From positions 62,001 to 126,000 of the forward strand of contig NZ_FXWM01000001.1 of the NCBI RefSeq assembly GCF_900177675.1: DNA of 64,000 nt, read 5' to 3'. The notes under the pieces were generated by a model. It worked only from the letters and a program-made list of their open reading frames with translations, searched no databases and was not told the origin of the DNA. The number at the start of each line of letters is the position of its first letter. The first letter of the stretch is position 1. Below, piece by piece: positions 16,434 through 26,043 of this stretch. The stretch comes from Bacillus sp. OV166 (GTDB lineage: Bacteria; Bacillota; Bacilli; Bacillales; Cytobacillaceae). A program made the position numbers and the translations under genes.

Positions 16434-17666
16434 TTGAAAACCGAACTCATTGAAAGATTTACTTCCTATGTAAAAGTGGACACACAATCCAATGAAAACA
16501 ACGAAACTTGTCCTTCAACAGAGGGGCAGTGGACATTAGCCCGCATGCTTGTCGAGGAATTGCAAACCATCGGGATGCATGAAGTTACCATCGACGAGAA
16601 CGGCTACGTGATGGCGACCTTACCGTCAAACACAGAAAAAGTAGTGCCCACCATCGGCTTCCTGGCCCATGTTGACACTGCCACTGACTTTACTGGAAAA
16701 AACGTTAACCCGCAAATCGTCGAAAATTATGATGGCAACGAAATCGTCTTAAACGAGGCGCTAAAAGTTGTGATGTCTCCGAAGGATTTTCCAAGCCTAC
16801 CCGACTATAAAGGCCACACACTAATTACTACCGACGGGACCACATTGCTTGGAGCGGACAACAAAGCCGGCATCACTGAAATCATGACAGCAATGGCTTA
16901 CCTGATTAACCATCCGGAAATTAAGCACGGTAAGGTCCGCTGTGCGTTCACCCCAGATGAGGAAATTGGCAGAGGTCCCCATAAGTTTGACGTTGCGGCC
17001 TTCGATGCGAAGCATGCTTATACCGTCGATGGCGGTCCGCTAGGTGAGTTAGAATACGAGAGCTTCAATGCGGCAGCGGCGAAAATCACGATCAAAGGAA
17101 ACAATATTCATCCTGGTTCCGCAAAAGACAAAATGGTCAACTCGATGAAAATTGCGATGGAATTACATAGCCAACTCCCAGCACAGGAAGCACCAGAACA
17201 TACTGAAGGATACGAAGGCTTCTTCCATCTGCTATCATTCAATGGAGATGTCGAGCTCACAAAGCTCCACTATATTATCAGAGATCATGACATGGAAACC
17301 TTCAAGTCGAGAAAAGCGTTGATCGAAAACATCGTCAATGGACTCAAGGCAAAATACGGTACAGACACCTTCAACCTCGAACTGAACGATCAATATTACA
17401 ACATGGGTGAAAAAATCAAGCCGGTCATGGAAATTGTCGACATTGCCCATGAAGCGATGGTGAACCTAGACATTAAGCCAATTGTCAAACCAATCCGCGG
17501 CGGCACCGATGGCTCCCAGCTTTCTTACATGGGACTGCCAACACCAAATATCTTTACAGGCGGCGAAAATTTCCACGGCAAATTTGAGTTTATCTCCGTG
17601 GATAATATGATCAAAGCTACCAACACCGTCATTGAAATCATCAAATTAACAGAACAAAAAGCTTAA
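16434..17666 (+). CDS. pepT: Peptidase T (tripeptide aminopeptidase)
   Basis: Cytosolic zinc aminopeptidase (410 aa) of the M20B family that removes the N-terminal residue from tripeptides. Seen: [18 protein letters not shown] at the start, the metal ligand motif [27 protein letters not shown] with the bridging Asp, [12 protein letters not shown] with the catalytic Glu, a dimerisation domain (about 205-320), and [30 protein letters not shown] with the last His ligand. Length is that of PepT. The start is TTG, with AGGGGAG about ten bases upstream. It is monocistronic and shares a terminator with the convergent kinase gene. Confidence 0.95.
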   Translation: MKTELIERFTSYVKVDTQSNENNETCPSTEGQWTLARMLVEELQTIGMHEVTIDENGYVMATLPSNTEKVVPTIGFLAHVDTATDFTGKNVNPQIVENYDGNEIVLNEALKVVMSPKDFPSLPDYKGHTLITTDGTTLLGADNKAGITEIMTAMAYLINHPEIKHGKVRCAFTPDEEIGRGPHKFDVAAFDAKHAYTVDGGPLGELEYESFNAAAAKITIKGNNIHPGSAKDKMVNSMKIAMELHSQLPAQEAPEHTEGYEGFFHLLSFNGDVELTKLHYIIRDHDMETFKSRKALIENIVNGLKAKYGTDTFNLELNDQYYNMGEKIKPVMEIVDIAHEAMVNLDIKPIVKPIRGGTDGSQLSYMGLPTPNIFTGGENFHGKFEFISVDNMIKATNTVIEIIKLTEQKA

Positions 17667-17674
17667 ATTTTAAC

Positions 17675-17714
17675 AAAAAAAGCTAACCTTTACTAAAAAC
17701 AAGGTTAGCTTTTT
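17675..17714. terminator. Bidirectional terminator between pepT and the APH gene
   Basis: The stem AAAAAGCTAACCTT / AAGGTTAGCTTTTT with loop TACTAAAAAC gives a U-tract in both directions. It ends at the stop codon of the convergent gene. Confidence 0.85.
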
Positions 17715-18655
17715 CATAAAATAAGAGCTGCTGCGCACTGTTGAAGACTAGAAACGGTTTCTTCAAGCTGGGTATTCAACTGCGCAACAGACCATTTCCC
17801 GCCGTTCTCCACTAGGTCCTTCTGAATCAGCAGGATCATCCACATCGAAAACACGGTCGCAAATAAATAATACTCTTTGAAAAAATAATCCCGATCAATC
17901 TCAAACTTAACTAGACTAAGATAGGACTCCAAGATGCGATCCCGAAGTGGACTGGTTATTTTTTTCGGGAAGAGGGGATGGGACATATCAATGAGATGGT
18001 ACAAATCCCAGTACGGTGAGTTAAGATGGGTATGCTCCCAGTCCAATATCTTCAACTCATCGCCGACGATCGCAAAATTCCCCGTATGTAAATCGCCATG
18101 GGTTAACACCTTTTTCTCTAAAAAATCCAGGTGATTAATTTGTGAGAAAATGGCATCGATGAGCTCTTCCTCGATTTTTAACGATGGCAATAGGCGGTAA
18201 AACTCATCCTTCTGATCACAAACATCTGATACTATTTCCTCTATTTTTGGCTTCAAACCTGTTACCGGGACATTTCCCAATTCCTCAATGGGGAGCGAAT
18301 GCCACCACGCCACCCATTTGATCACACCCATTACACTTTCTTCTTTAAATTCGTGGGAGAGTGGGCCAAGATCCTCAAGAATCATCCAGTTTAAATCAGT
18401 CCGTTCACTTATGGAATAGGAGATAATTTTTGGATAAATCGCTGGAAATATGGGGAGAATATGTTCATGGACCCAGACCTCTTTGCCTAATTGGCCATCG
18501 TTTGTCAGTGGTTTAAAAATATAGCTAGTTGATGGAGTTAGGTAGAATCTTTCTACAAATCTCCCATTCATCCCCTTATAGAGGATTTCCTTTTTAAGGA
18601 TGATCTCCTCATTTAAATTTCCATTAGCCCGGACAATATTGTTAAGCAATTCCAT
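17714..18655 (-). CDS. Aminoglycoside phosphotransferase (APH) family kinase
   Basis: Protein-kinase-like small-molecule kinase (313 aa). The catalytic loop LTHGDLHTGNFAI (HGDxHxxN) and the metal-binding LKILDWEHTHLNSPYWDL (DxE/D motif) are visible at about residues 190-225. The N-terminal lobe has RFYLTPSTSYIFKP and the Glu-containing hinge MILEDLGPLS. The family includes antibiotic kinases as well as choline, methylthioribose and homoserine kinases; nothing here identifies the substrate. It is monocistronic, convergent with pepT, starting at ATG 18655 after GGTGGTGAG. Confidence 0.8.
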   Translation of the reverse strand: MELLNNIVRANGNLNEEIILKKEILYKGMNGRFVERFYLTPSTSYIFKPLTNDGQLGKEVWVHEHILPIFPAIYPKIISYSISERTDLNWMILEDLGPLSHEFKEESVMGVIKWVAWWHSLPIEELGNVPVTGLKPKIEEIVSDVCDQKDEFYRLLPSLKIEEELIDAIFSQINHLDFLEKKVLTHGDLHTGNFAIVGDELKILDWEHTHLNSPYWDLYHLIDMSHPLFPKKITSPLRDRILESYLSLVKFEIDRDYFFKEYYLFATVFSMWMILLIQKDLVENGGKWSVAQLNTQLEETVSSLQQCAAALIL

Positions 18656-18817
18656 GGGCTCACCACCGCATCTATTAATAGTTTCATAGATTTATTTATT
18701 TTCAACTATGACTATAATGTTTATTCTTATTCACAACAAATGAAATGCATTACAGAATATTTCCTACCTGTTTGGTCAAAATAACATTGGTTCGATTTTT
18801 CAAGGAGGTTAAGCAGA

Positions 18818-18943
18818 ATGGATAACAAAAGTACACACGAATTTGTAGAACAGCTTCATGAAAAACAGGAAAAAGATAAGAGAAATAAAGAACGTCAAGC
18901 AACAGGCCAAAAAAGTCAAAGGATGCCTAATAAACAGCATTAA
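18818..18943 (+). CDS. DUF4023-like small protein
   Basis: A 41-residue highly charged protein beginning MDNKSTHEFVEQLHEKQEKD and ending MPNKQH, which matches my recollection of the DUF4023 family found in Bacillus. It has a strong ribosome-binding site (AAGGAGG, eight bases before ATG) and its own terminator. It is hydrophilic with no signal peptide. Function unknown. Confidence 0.75.
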   Translation: MDNKSTHEFVEQLHEKQEKDKRNKERQATGQKSQRMPNKQH

Positions 18944-18950
18944 TTACAAA

Positions 18951-19004
18951 AAAGGGCCAAACCTCTCAACCGCGCATAGGCGGTGTGTGAGGTCTGGCCC
19001 TTTT
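18951..19004. terminator. Strong terminator after the DUF4023-like gene
   Basis: A long stem (GGGCC..ACCTC..CCGC paired with GCGG..GAGGT..GGCCC) with U-tract TTTTAATTT on the plus strand and A-rich sequence on the other side. It can also serve the convergent ParR gene. Confidence 0.85.
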
Positions 19005-19007
19005 AAT

Positions 19008-19613
19008 TTATTTATTCATGTTTGCAAGAAATCCGCCAAGTAAGTCGTCAATATCCGGCTCGACTTCGTTTTCCTCTTCTTCAATTAACGGCTGCTTTTC
19101 TTTTGCAATTTCCCAATCAAACTCACTGAGGTCATCTTCCATATCACTTAAGTCGATAGGGGAGGGCGGGACCTCCTTACCTACAGCGACCTGCAGATAA
19201 CTTTCATCTCTTTGAAGTTCCTCGGGAAATACTTCTTCCTGAAGGTACAAAGCTTCGTCGATATCGATTGAATGACTATTTAATGAAGCAAGCAGCGAAG
19301 TCGAGCGAACCGGGTCAGAAATCAGCTGAAAGAGAATACTTCCAAGTAATGCTTCAGAATGTTCATGCTTTAACCAATTTCGCTGGGCTTTCGTTAACTT
19401 CTGGGGGAGGGGGATCGTAATTGTCTCCTTTTCCCTCGAAACAGAACTACTCACACCTTGCATCACAAACTCTGCAATTTTACTGGAAAAATTCCTTCTT
19501 TCTGTATCCTTCAACTTTTGTAAATGTTTTAAAATATGGTCAGGTGTATCAGAGGGGACACGAAAGGATATCGCTTGACCCCGCTGAACCTCATTTGAGG
19601 CTGCTTTTTTCAT
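19008..19613 (-). CDS. ParR-like centromere-binding adaptor
   Basis: A 201-residue protein directly downstream (13 nt) of the actin-like parM gene. The N-terminus (residues 10-55; ISFRVPSDTPDHILKHLQKL then NFSSKIAEFVMQG) looks like a ribbon-helix-helix DNA-binding fold, as in ParR. The C-terminal half is acidic and ends in a conserved-looking hook, EPDIDDLLGGFLANMNK, the position where ParR proteins contact the ParM filament. It probably binds the GTAWAC arrays upstream of parM. I assign the role from operon context and architecture, not from a sequence match I can name. Confidence 0.65.
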   Translation of the reverse strand: MKKAASNEVQRGQAISFRVPSDTPDHILKHLQKLKDTERRNFSSKIAEFVMQGVSSSVSREKETITIPLPQKLTKAQRNWLKHEHSEALLGSILFQLISDPVRSTSLLASLNSHSIDIDEALYLQEEVFPEELQRDESYLQVAVGKEVPPSPIDLSDMEDDLSEFDWEIAKEKQPLIEEEENEVEPDIDDLLGGFLANMNK

Positions 19614-19626
19614 ATAATCACCTTAC

Positions 19627-20802
19627 TTAGCTTTTTACAGGTTCAACTCTAACTGGCTTTTGTTTCTCTGCTTTACGAACAAAGTCGTTGATGAGTTTAT
19701 AATATGCATTGGCCATCATCCAAATACTCTCTTTTTCATCTTCAAAGAAATCAATATTATAACCGTCTAAATTGTTATTTAACGTTTTAAGATATTCCTT
19801 TAAGACATTGGCTCCGCCACCGACAAAGTAACAAATTTCCGTTTGCGAATTTCTCTGCCAAACATTACGTAATAAACGATATTGTTTTTTAGCTAAATCA
19901 AGCAGGATTCGGTCGGTAATATCATGAACGCTTGTCCGGCTACCTTTAACCATAATATGATTACGATCGCTTTTCTTAGTGATAATCTCAACCACATCAC
20001 GGCGGCTATCGAGTTCAACCCCATGCTTTGTTCTAATCTCTTCGCGAATGGCTTCTAATGATTCTGAAACCCCTAGATTAAATCCTTGTGCTTTATCATC
20101 ATCAACATTACGATTTTTGATGACTGCAATATCCGTTGATAATCCGCCGATATCTTGAATTAAGATGCGCTTATCAATAAGTTCCTTATTGATTATTTTC
20201 CCGCTGTTGTCCAAAACAAGGTTAATAAATGCAGCGAATCCTTCAGGATATACTTTTACTTCTTCAAATTTAATATTTACTTTCAATCCTTGGTACTTTG
20301 GTGTGACAAGGAATTCAACTTGATGAACGGAACCAACTAATTTAGAACGATAGCCAGCATCCTTGCCTTCTTTTACTTCACGAAGGGGAAGACCTGTTCC
20401 CAATGTATAGTTAGCATCAATCACATTTTTTGTACGCGGAAAACCATGTGAATTATTTTCCTTTACTGCGTCTAAAGCTAATGTTGCAAAAAGCATAATT
20501 AACGTTTGATCTTCCTCTGACTTGCTGCTGCCAGGGTCTAGTTCAGTGGCGTTAATACTTTTAGTAGCTAAATTACCAATACGATAAATTCCGTTGTTCT
20601 CTTTTAAAGCAGGGGAGTGGACTTTGATGTGAATTCCATCCAATGGATTTTTATTATCAAGTTCTTCAATCCCAATAACAGGTCGATCTTCTGTATCCCT
20701 AGCAATTATGTTAGGAATATTCAATTCATAGTCTAGTTCTCCGAAAATGGCCTTAATGGAGTCATTCCCAACATCAATAGCTGCAACTCTGGATTTAGTC
20801 AT
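19627..20802 (-). CDS. parM: ParM/StbA family actin-like ATPase
   Basis: Bacterial actin (391 aa) of the plasmid-segregation type, which forms filaments that push apart ParR-bound DNA. Actin-fold motifs are clear: phosphate-1 AAIDVGNDSIKAIFGE (DxGxxxxK), phosphate-2 LIQDIGGLSTDIAVI, and the adenosine motif YFVGGGANVLKEYL. I chose ATG 20802; ATGs at 20808 and 20811 are too close to the AGAGGA site. It heads a two-gene operon with the ParR-like gene. Its upstream region carries the repeat array expected of an autoregulatory centromere. Such loci are normally on plasmids; here the neighbours are chromosomal. Confidence 0.85.
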   Translation of the reverse strand: MTKSRVAAIDVGNDSIKAIFGELDYELNIPNIIARDTEDRPVIGIEELDNKNPLDGIHIKVHSPALKENNGIYRIGNLATKSINATELDPGSSKSEEDQTLIMLFATLALDAVKENNSHGFPRTKNVIDANYTLGTGLPLREVKEGKDAGYRSKLVGSVHQVEFLVTPKYQGLKVNIKFEEVKVYPEGFAAFINLVLDNSGKIINKELIDKRILIQDIGGLSTDIAVIKNRNVDDDKAQGFNLGVSESLEAIREEIRTKHGVELDSRRDVVEIITKKSDRNHIMVKGSRTSVHDITDRILLDLAKKQYRLLRNVWQRNSQTEICYFVGGGANVLKEYLKTLNNNLDGYNIDFFEDEKESIWMMANAYYKLINDFVRKAEKQKPVRVEPVKS

Positions 20803-20935
20803 AAACATCATTCCTCTTCATTTATAGATTTATTTTTTAAAAGTAGTTATGTAATTCTAGTTACACCTTTAAGGGTATAGAAGATTGATAGATTCTTCAA
20901 TGATTTATAAGTAAAAAAAATATAACTGTAAAAAT

Positions 20936-21162
20936 GTAAACAACATGTAAACTTCAGAAGGATGTAAACATTATTGTATACAACGATAACAAACTTGTAA
21001 ACATCGTGCAACTCCAAAGTGTACACAGTTTTGTATACATGTAAACACTTTCGTAAACACAAAGTATACAAATTGTATACAAATATACATAAACCGTAAA
21101 CATGTATGCGGAAATGTATACAAACACACCAGTAACGTAAACATGTATTCAAAATTGTATAC
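20936..21162. repeat. Centromere-like (parC) array A, GTAWAC repeats
   Basis: About 16 copies of GTAAAC, GTATAC or one-base variants (GTACAC, GTATGC, GTATTC) packed into 227 bp upstream of parM, many at 11-bp or multiple-of-11 spacing, often as TGTAAACA or TGTATAC. The array is followed by CTTGCC and TGTCCGATC, also present after array B. The position and iteration fit the ParR binding site and operon operator. Long open frames across it on the minus strand are repeat artefacts. Confidence 0.7.
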
Positions 21163-21292
21163 TTGCCAATGCCCTGCTGTCCGATCCACCCTCTATTGAT
21201 CAATACTTTTATCAGCAAAAAAGCACCCCCTTTAATGTGTGCTTTAACCATTAATTTATCATGAGGGAGGAAGAAGGACACAGGTCCCCTAC

Positions 21293-21635
21293 TCATCACT
21301 CATCGAGCTGGCAACCATATATTTTCCTACATATAAGCACTACCATTTCTCCTTGTAATTTTACCAGCCCGTCACTACTTCATTTTTCCTATTAAGTTTG
21401 TATTCCTCTAACAAATAGGAACTATTTGAATCAACAGCCTCATCTTTGTCGAGATAATCCCACTGATTGTTGCTGACAAGAGCTTGAGGATTATTATTCA
21501 TGTTATATCATCGAGAACTCATCATCTGCCTTCAGAGCTTATTTAGCCAGTCTTCATGAAACGAGAAGTATCCAGTCAACAACATTCCACACCGTCCTCT
21601 AGCCAGCCTGTTTTCAGGTATCGCTGTTATCAAGT
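21293..21635 (-). pseudogene. Remnant of an L,D-transpeptidase/GW-repeat protein paralogue
   Basis: On the minus strand, 21293-21489 translates to a close match of the last ~65 residues of the intact transpeptidase at 24551-25738 (NNQWDYLDKDEAV..., LLEEYKLNRKNEVVTGW), with two in-frame stops (Leu to TAA after TGW, Tyr to TAG after EKW). Further on, 21598-21635 matches a GW repeat (LDNSG..KTGWL) with a one-base deletion. A terminator-like AAAAAAGC hairpin at about 21218-21246 also mirrors that of the intact gene. The 5' part, including the catalytic domain, is gone. Confidence 0.8.
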
Positions 21636-21639
21636 TTTT

Positions 21640-21764
21640 GTAAACAACGATTACAAACTTGTACACACAGCGCCATTACGCGATGTGTACGAATTTGTAT
21701 ACATGTTTACGCCTTTGTAAACACAAAGTATACAAAATGTAAACATGTATGCAGAAATGTATAC
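21640..21764. repeat. Centromere-like (parC) array B, GTAWAC repeats
   Basis: A shorter copy of array A: GTAAAC, GTACAC, GTATAC and GTTTAC hexamers, sharing with A the order GTAAAC-ACAAA-GTATAC, then GTAAAC-AT-GTATGC, then GTATAC and CTTGCCRATG, followed by TGTCCGATC. It abuts the transpeptidase remnant, so array and remnant arose or rearranged together. Nothing else is recognised between 21765 and the protease start at 22014 except AT-rich promoter-like sequence. Confidence 0.65.
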
Positions 21765-22013
21765 TTGCCGATGATCCCTCAATGTCCGATCTCACATAGA
21801 TTTAAGTGCCCCTCCCCTCTTCTAAAATCGTTAACTAATAAACTATTAAACCAGATTACTTGTAAAAATTTAATCTATAAGTTTGTTATTAATTAGCGAA
21901 GAATAGTAGATTATCACTAATTTTGTCGTAATGTAATTTTAATATTCACAACATTCAGTCACTATTGTATGATTAAAAATGCACTATAGACAAATTAATT
22001 AGGGGGAATACGT

Positions 22014-24395
22014 TTGGTAAAGAAAAATCGAGCACTGAAGGTTTTTTCTAGTATTACCGCAAGTACGATCGTTGCTTCCAGCTTGTTTGTTGGAACGCTG
22101 GGAGGCTCTGCCTTAGCTCCACAGTCCGCAGCAGCAGCTACGAAAGTACCCACATCATTTGACGCAGGGATTGCAAATGACGAAAAATTAATTGAAATGT
22201 TGAAGCGCGAAGGAAAACTAGCAAAGAATGCAAGTCCGGCAGAATCTGAAAAGGCGTTAAAAAGCTATTTAAAAGGAAAAGGCGAATCTACTAAGACAAA
22301 AGATACGTTACCAAAGTCACTTGCAAACATCAAAGAAAGTGATAAGGGAACATCTAATGATCTTAAGAATGGCAAGGGTAATAAATTAGGACAAGCAAAG
22401 AAAAGCACAGTAGATTCAGTTGAAAAAGAGAGTTATAACGGTGCCGTTCGTAAGGATAAAGTCTTGGTCCTAGCAATTGATTTCTCAGACTATGAAAAAA
22501 GCTCAATTACTAAAGAAGAAACTGATATGTTCTATGAAGATTACACACATGACCATTTCCAAGATATGATTTTCGGTAAAAATGGATATACAGGCCCTGA
22601 TGGAAAAAATTATATCTCCATGAAGCAATACTATGAACAGCAATCTGGCGGCAGTTATACGGTTGAAGGTACCGTAGCTGGCTGGTATAAGGCTGATCAT
22701 GAAGCGGCCTATTACGGTGCCAACTCCCCCGGTCCAGAGGATAGTGACATTCGAGCAAGATCACTTGTAGTTGAAGCTCTGACAAAGGCAGCTAAAGATC
22801 CTTCTATTAATTTAGCTGACTACGATGTATGGGATCGCGATGACTACGATGGAGATGGTGTATACAATGAGCCAGATGCAATCATTGACCACCTCATGGT
22901 GATTCATGCTGGTGTTGGGGAAGAAGCAGGTGGTGGCAGCCTAGGAGGCGATGCGATTTGGTCACATCGGTCGAAACTCTCTACAGGACCTATTGGAGTA
23001 CCAGGTGGAAAATCCAATAGTAATCGTTTTGGAGGAGTCTTAGCGGCTTGGGATTACACGATTGAACCTGAAGACGGCGCTGCAGGAGTATTCACTCATG
23101 AATTCGGACATGACCTAGGTCTTCCTGATGAGTATGATACACAGTATACAGGTGCAGGAGAGCCGGTTGAGTATTGGTCACTCATGTCAAGCGGAAGCTG
23201 GGGTGGTGCTATTCCTGGGACAGAACCACCTGGAATTAGCCCATACTCAAGAGAAATGCTCCAGGCTCTACATGGCGGTAACTGGTTAACAGGAACAACA
23301 CTCAATGCTTCGGAAATTACAAAGGCTGGGACAAATGTCCTTCTTGATGAAGGAGTAACTAAAGGTACTAATGATGATGCGGTTCGCATAGATTTGCCGG
23401 ATAAAGAGAATTCTGTCAACACCCCTACAAGTGGTCAATTTGAATACTATAGCGGAAGTGGCAATGAAATGGAAAATTCAATGGTCACTTCTGTAGATTT
23501 ATCTAGCGCAACTAGTGCTGAATTGAAATTTAATGCTTGGTATGATATTGAAGAAGATTGGGACTATGCTTCTGTACAAGTTAAGGAAGAAGGTTCTACT
23601 GCATGGACCGCTATTCAAGGTACTATCACAACAGCAGAAAATCCAAATGACCAAAACCCTGGAAACGGTATTACTGGTACATCGGATGGCTGGGTACCTG
23701 CTACATTTGATTTAACAGCATATGCTGGTAAAAAAATCGATTTGAAGTTCAACTACTGGACAGATCCATTTGTTGCTCAACGTGGAATTTATGTGGATGA
23801 TATTTCCATTACCGCAGGTGCTTCCACAGTTCTGAATGATGACGTTGAAGGCGTATCTAAATTCACATTAGATGGTTTTACTAAAGACAAAGGTAAATTC
23901 CTTTCTAAACATTACTATTTACTAGAATGGAGATCCCATAACGGCGTTGACCAAGGACTTGCTCATATCCGGCGTGGTGACAGCTTAATATCTTATGACC
24001 CAGGTTTAGTGGTCTGGTATGTTGATGAAACCTATGACAACAACTGGACTGGAATGCACCCTGGAAATGGCTTCCTAGGGGTTGTCGATGCAGACCAGCA
24101 TACAACCTATTGGAGTGATAAAGCCGTTGCGGCTACTCGCTACCAAGTCCATGATGCGGCATTTGGACTAAGCAAAACAGATAAAATGTTCTTAGACTAC
24201 TCTAATATCCCAGGATTTGGTGTCACAATGAAAGATAACTTCTCTCAACGTAACCCATTATTTGATGACAGCGCAAACTACAGTAACGCTGGACTCGTTG
24301 ATGCTGGCCGGAGCGTGCCAAATTACGGATTAAAATTCCGTGTGGTTGGTGAAAGTGCTGATGGTACCGTTGGTAAAGTCTTAATCTTCAAATAA
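22014..24395 (+). CDS. Immune inhibitor A-like M6 metalloprotease
   Basis: Secreted zinc metalloprotease (793 aa), close in length and layout to InhA of the B. cereus group. A signal peptide (about residues 1-41) is followed by a propeptide to about 140, and the M6 catalytic domain with zinc motif GVFTHEFGHDLGLPDEYD (HExxHxxGxxD) near residue 365. A Ca-binding DRDDYDGDGVYNEPDA loop and two C-terminal beta-sandwich regions follow. InhA-type enzymes degrade host antimicrobial and matrix proteins. The start is TTG at 22014, with AGGGGG seven bases upstream. It is monocistronic with its own terminator. Confidence 0.92.
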   Translation: MVKKNRALKVFSSITASTIVASSLFVGTLGGSALAPQSAAAATKVPTSFDAGIANDEKLIEMLKREGKLAKNASPAESEKALKSYLKGKGESTKTKDTLPKSLANIKESDKGTSNDLKNGKGNKLGQAKKSTVDSVEKESYNGAVRKDKVLVLAIDFSDYEKSSITKEETDMFYEDYTHDHFQDMIFGKNGYTGPDGKNYISMKQYYEQQSGGSYTVEGTVAGWYKADHEAAYYGANSPGPEDSDIRARSLVVEALTKAAKDPSINLADYDVWDRDDYDGDGVYNEPDAIIDHLMVIHAGVGEEAGGGSLGGDAIWSHRSKLSTGPIGVPGGKSNSNRFGGVLAAWDYTIEPEDGAAGVFTHEFGHDLGLPDEYDTQYTGAGEPVEYWSLMSSGSWGGAIPGTEPPGISPYSREMLQALHGGNWLTGTTLNASEITKAGTNVLLDEGVTKGTNDDAVRIDLPDKENSVNTPTSGQFEYYSGSGNEMENSMVTSVDLSSATSAELKFNAWYDIEEDWDYASVQVKEEGSTAWTAIQGTITTAENPNDQNPGNGITGTSDGWVPATFDLTAYAGKKIDLKFNYWTDPFVAQRGIYVDDISITAGASTVLNDDVEGVSKFTLDGFTKDKGKFLSKHYYLLEWRSHNGVDQGLAHIRRGDSLISYDPGLVVWYVDETYDNNWTGMHPGNGFLGVVDADQHTTYWSDKAVAATRYQVHDAAFGLSKTDKMFLDYSNIPGFGVTMKDNFSQRNPLFDDSANYSNAGLVDAGRSVPNYGLKFRVVGESADGTVGKVLIFK

Positions 24396-24399
24396 ACTA

Positions 24400-24440
24400 A
24401 TAAAAAACCTACCTTCAGAAGCTTCTGAGGGTAGGTTTTT
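24400..24440 (+). terminator. Terminator of the M6 protease gene
   Basis: The stem AAAAACCTACC..CAGAAG pairs with CTTCTG..GGTAGGTTTTT right after the stop codon and ends in a U-run. Confidence 0.85.
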
Positions 24441-24479
24441 GCTTGTTTATATCCCTTCAAATACTCATGGCTTCACAGC

Positions 24480-24505
24480 AAAAAAGCGCCTGCTAGAGGC
24501 ACTTT
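24480..24505 (-). terminator. Terminator of the L,D-transpeptidase gene
   Basis: AAAGcGCCT / AGGCaCTTT hairpin with a run of six U on the minus strand, about 45 bp after the transpeptidase stop. Confidence 0.65.
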
Positions 24506-24550
24506 AAGCTATCTATTAATCTATGAGGCATTATATCCTGCCAAACCTAT

Positions 24551-25738
24551 TTACCCTTCACTCATCGCGCTAGCAACCATGTCAGCACCTACATACAGGT
24601 AATACCATTTCTCCTTATAATTCAACCAACCAGTCACTACCGACTCTTGACTGTTAAGTTTGTATTTTTCCTCTAATAAATTGGACCGATCTGCCGTTAC
24701 TTCTTCATTTTTGTCGAGATAATCCCACTGACTGTTGTTGGCAAGAGCCTGAGTATTTTTCAAGACACCACTACCATTGAGATAGAACCAGCGGCCTTCC
24801 GAATTGACCCAACCCGTTTTCATCAATCCTGAATTATCGAGATAGTACCATTCTCCAGCATCTGCTAGCCAGCCCGTTTTCATAGCTCCGCTGCTATCAA
24901 GATAGTACCGATTCTCAGTGATAGATAACCAACCTGTTTTCATTACACCTTTGTTATCAAGATAATATTCCTTCCCACCGTCTGCGACCCAGCCCGTTCT
25001 CATCGCACCTGTTTGATCGAGAAAATACCTATTTCCATTATCGTCCAGCCAGCCCGTTTTCATTTCACCTTTGTTATCGAGATAATATTTCTTATCACCC
25101 TGGGTTATCCAACCGGTTTTCATCACACCAGCTTCATCAAAGAAATACCTTTTTCCGTCTATCGACTGCCAGCCCGTTTTTACTTGGCCATCCACATAAT
25201 AATACTTGTTGCCGCTAAGTTCCACCCAGCCACTGCCATAACCGTTGGCCTTTGCAATCGAATCAAAGCTGCTGTTTGAATGGGTGATGACTACCAATGT
25301 GTACTTGTTGACATGGCTATAAAGCCAACGTACTTCCGAATTGTGCATCCGTACACAACCTGAACTTGCATAAGTACCAATCGAATTTTCATTTGCATTC
25401 CCATGAATAGCATAGGTGGTACCATAGGTGCCCCGAGCTTCTAATCCCAGCCACCGATTACCTAGCGGGTTGCGAGGATCCCCACCCGGAATTTTCAATT
25501 TATAATAGGGGCGATTAACGATCTTAGTTACAATTCTAAAAGTCCCTTCTGGTGTAAGAGACCTCGATCTTCCAGTAGCAACGCTGAATGTTCTAACTAA
25601 TTTACCACTATCATAGAATGCAAGGGTATTTGTCTTTTTGTTAATAATAATTAATTGTGACCCACTGCTTGCATCTGCTTGGCTTGTAAATAAGAATACA
25701 CTGAACAGCAAAACAAAAATAATAGATAGTTTTTTCAT
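24551..25738 (-). CDS. Secreted L,D-transpeptidase (YkuD) with GW cell-wall-binding repeats
   Basis: Exported peptidoglycan enzyme (395 aa). Signal peptide 1-23 (cleavage near ADA-S). The YkuD catalytic domain (about 27-150) carries the His of YAIHGNANENSIG and the active-site Cys in SSGCVRMHNSEV. A C-terminal half follows with about seven 21-residue repeats of the type YYLDNKGxMKTGWL, like choline/wall-binding GW repeats. It forms or exchanges 3-3 cross-links or attaches proteins to the wall. Start at ATG 25738 after GGGGAGA; a longer frame to 25789 has no ribosome-binding site. A decayed paralogue lies at 21293-21635. Confidence 0.88.
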   Translation of the reverse strand: MKKLSIIFVLLFSVFLFTSQADASSGSQLIIINKKTNTLAFYDSGKLVRTFSVATGRSRSLTPEGTFRIVTKIVNRPYYKLKIPGGDPRNPLGNRWLGLEARGTYGTTYAIHGNANENSIGTYASSGCVRMHNSEVRWLYSHVNKYTLVVITHSNSSFDSIAKANGYGSGWVELSGNKYYYVDGQVKTGWQSIDGKRYFFDEAGVMKTGWITQGDKKYYLDNKGEMKTGWLDDNGNRYFLDQTGAMRTGWVADGGKEYYLDNKGVMKTGWLSITENRYYLDSSGAMKTGWLADAGEWYYLDNSGLMKTGWVNSEGRWFYLNGSGVLKNTQALANNSQWDYLDKNEEVTADRSNLLEEKYKLNSQESVVTGWLNYKEKWYYLYVGADMVASAMSEG

Positions 25739-25910
25739 CGTAATCTCCCCAATTATGTAGTTATTACTAAACGTAACATATGTAATCAAAATATTTTGTC
25801 AAAAATTGGAGAGAAAATGGTGATATTTTCCTGCCTATTTAGAAATTTTGATTGTAAATCTTTACTTTTTCGACATATTACTTCTCATTCCATCTCTTAA
25901 TAAATCGTAT

Positions 25911-25942
25911 AAAAAAGGAGAAGAGAGATAATCTCTCTTCTC
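25911..25942 (-). terminator. Terminator of the small secreted protein gene
   Basis: A perfect 12-bp stem GAGAAGAGAGAT / ATCTCTCTTCTC with a run of six U on the minus strand. It lies in the 305-bp gap 25739-26043, where I see no other element. Confidence 0.8.
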
Positions 25943-26043
25943 TAGCTATGAAGATTATGTAAGTATTGTCACTGCAAAGAAAAAACTTTACCCTACTTCT
26001 CTTTCATTGACATAATCTTACAAACTCAAGTTGTAACTCATCC

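Noticed and set aside
20847..21299. A 150-codon open frame rich in Tyr/Cys/Val on the minus strand
   Set aside because: It is a reflection of the GTAWAC repeat array; composition is unlike a protein and there is no ribosome-binding site.
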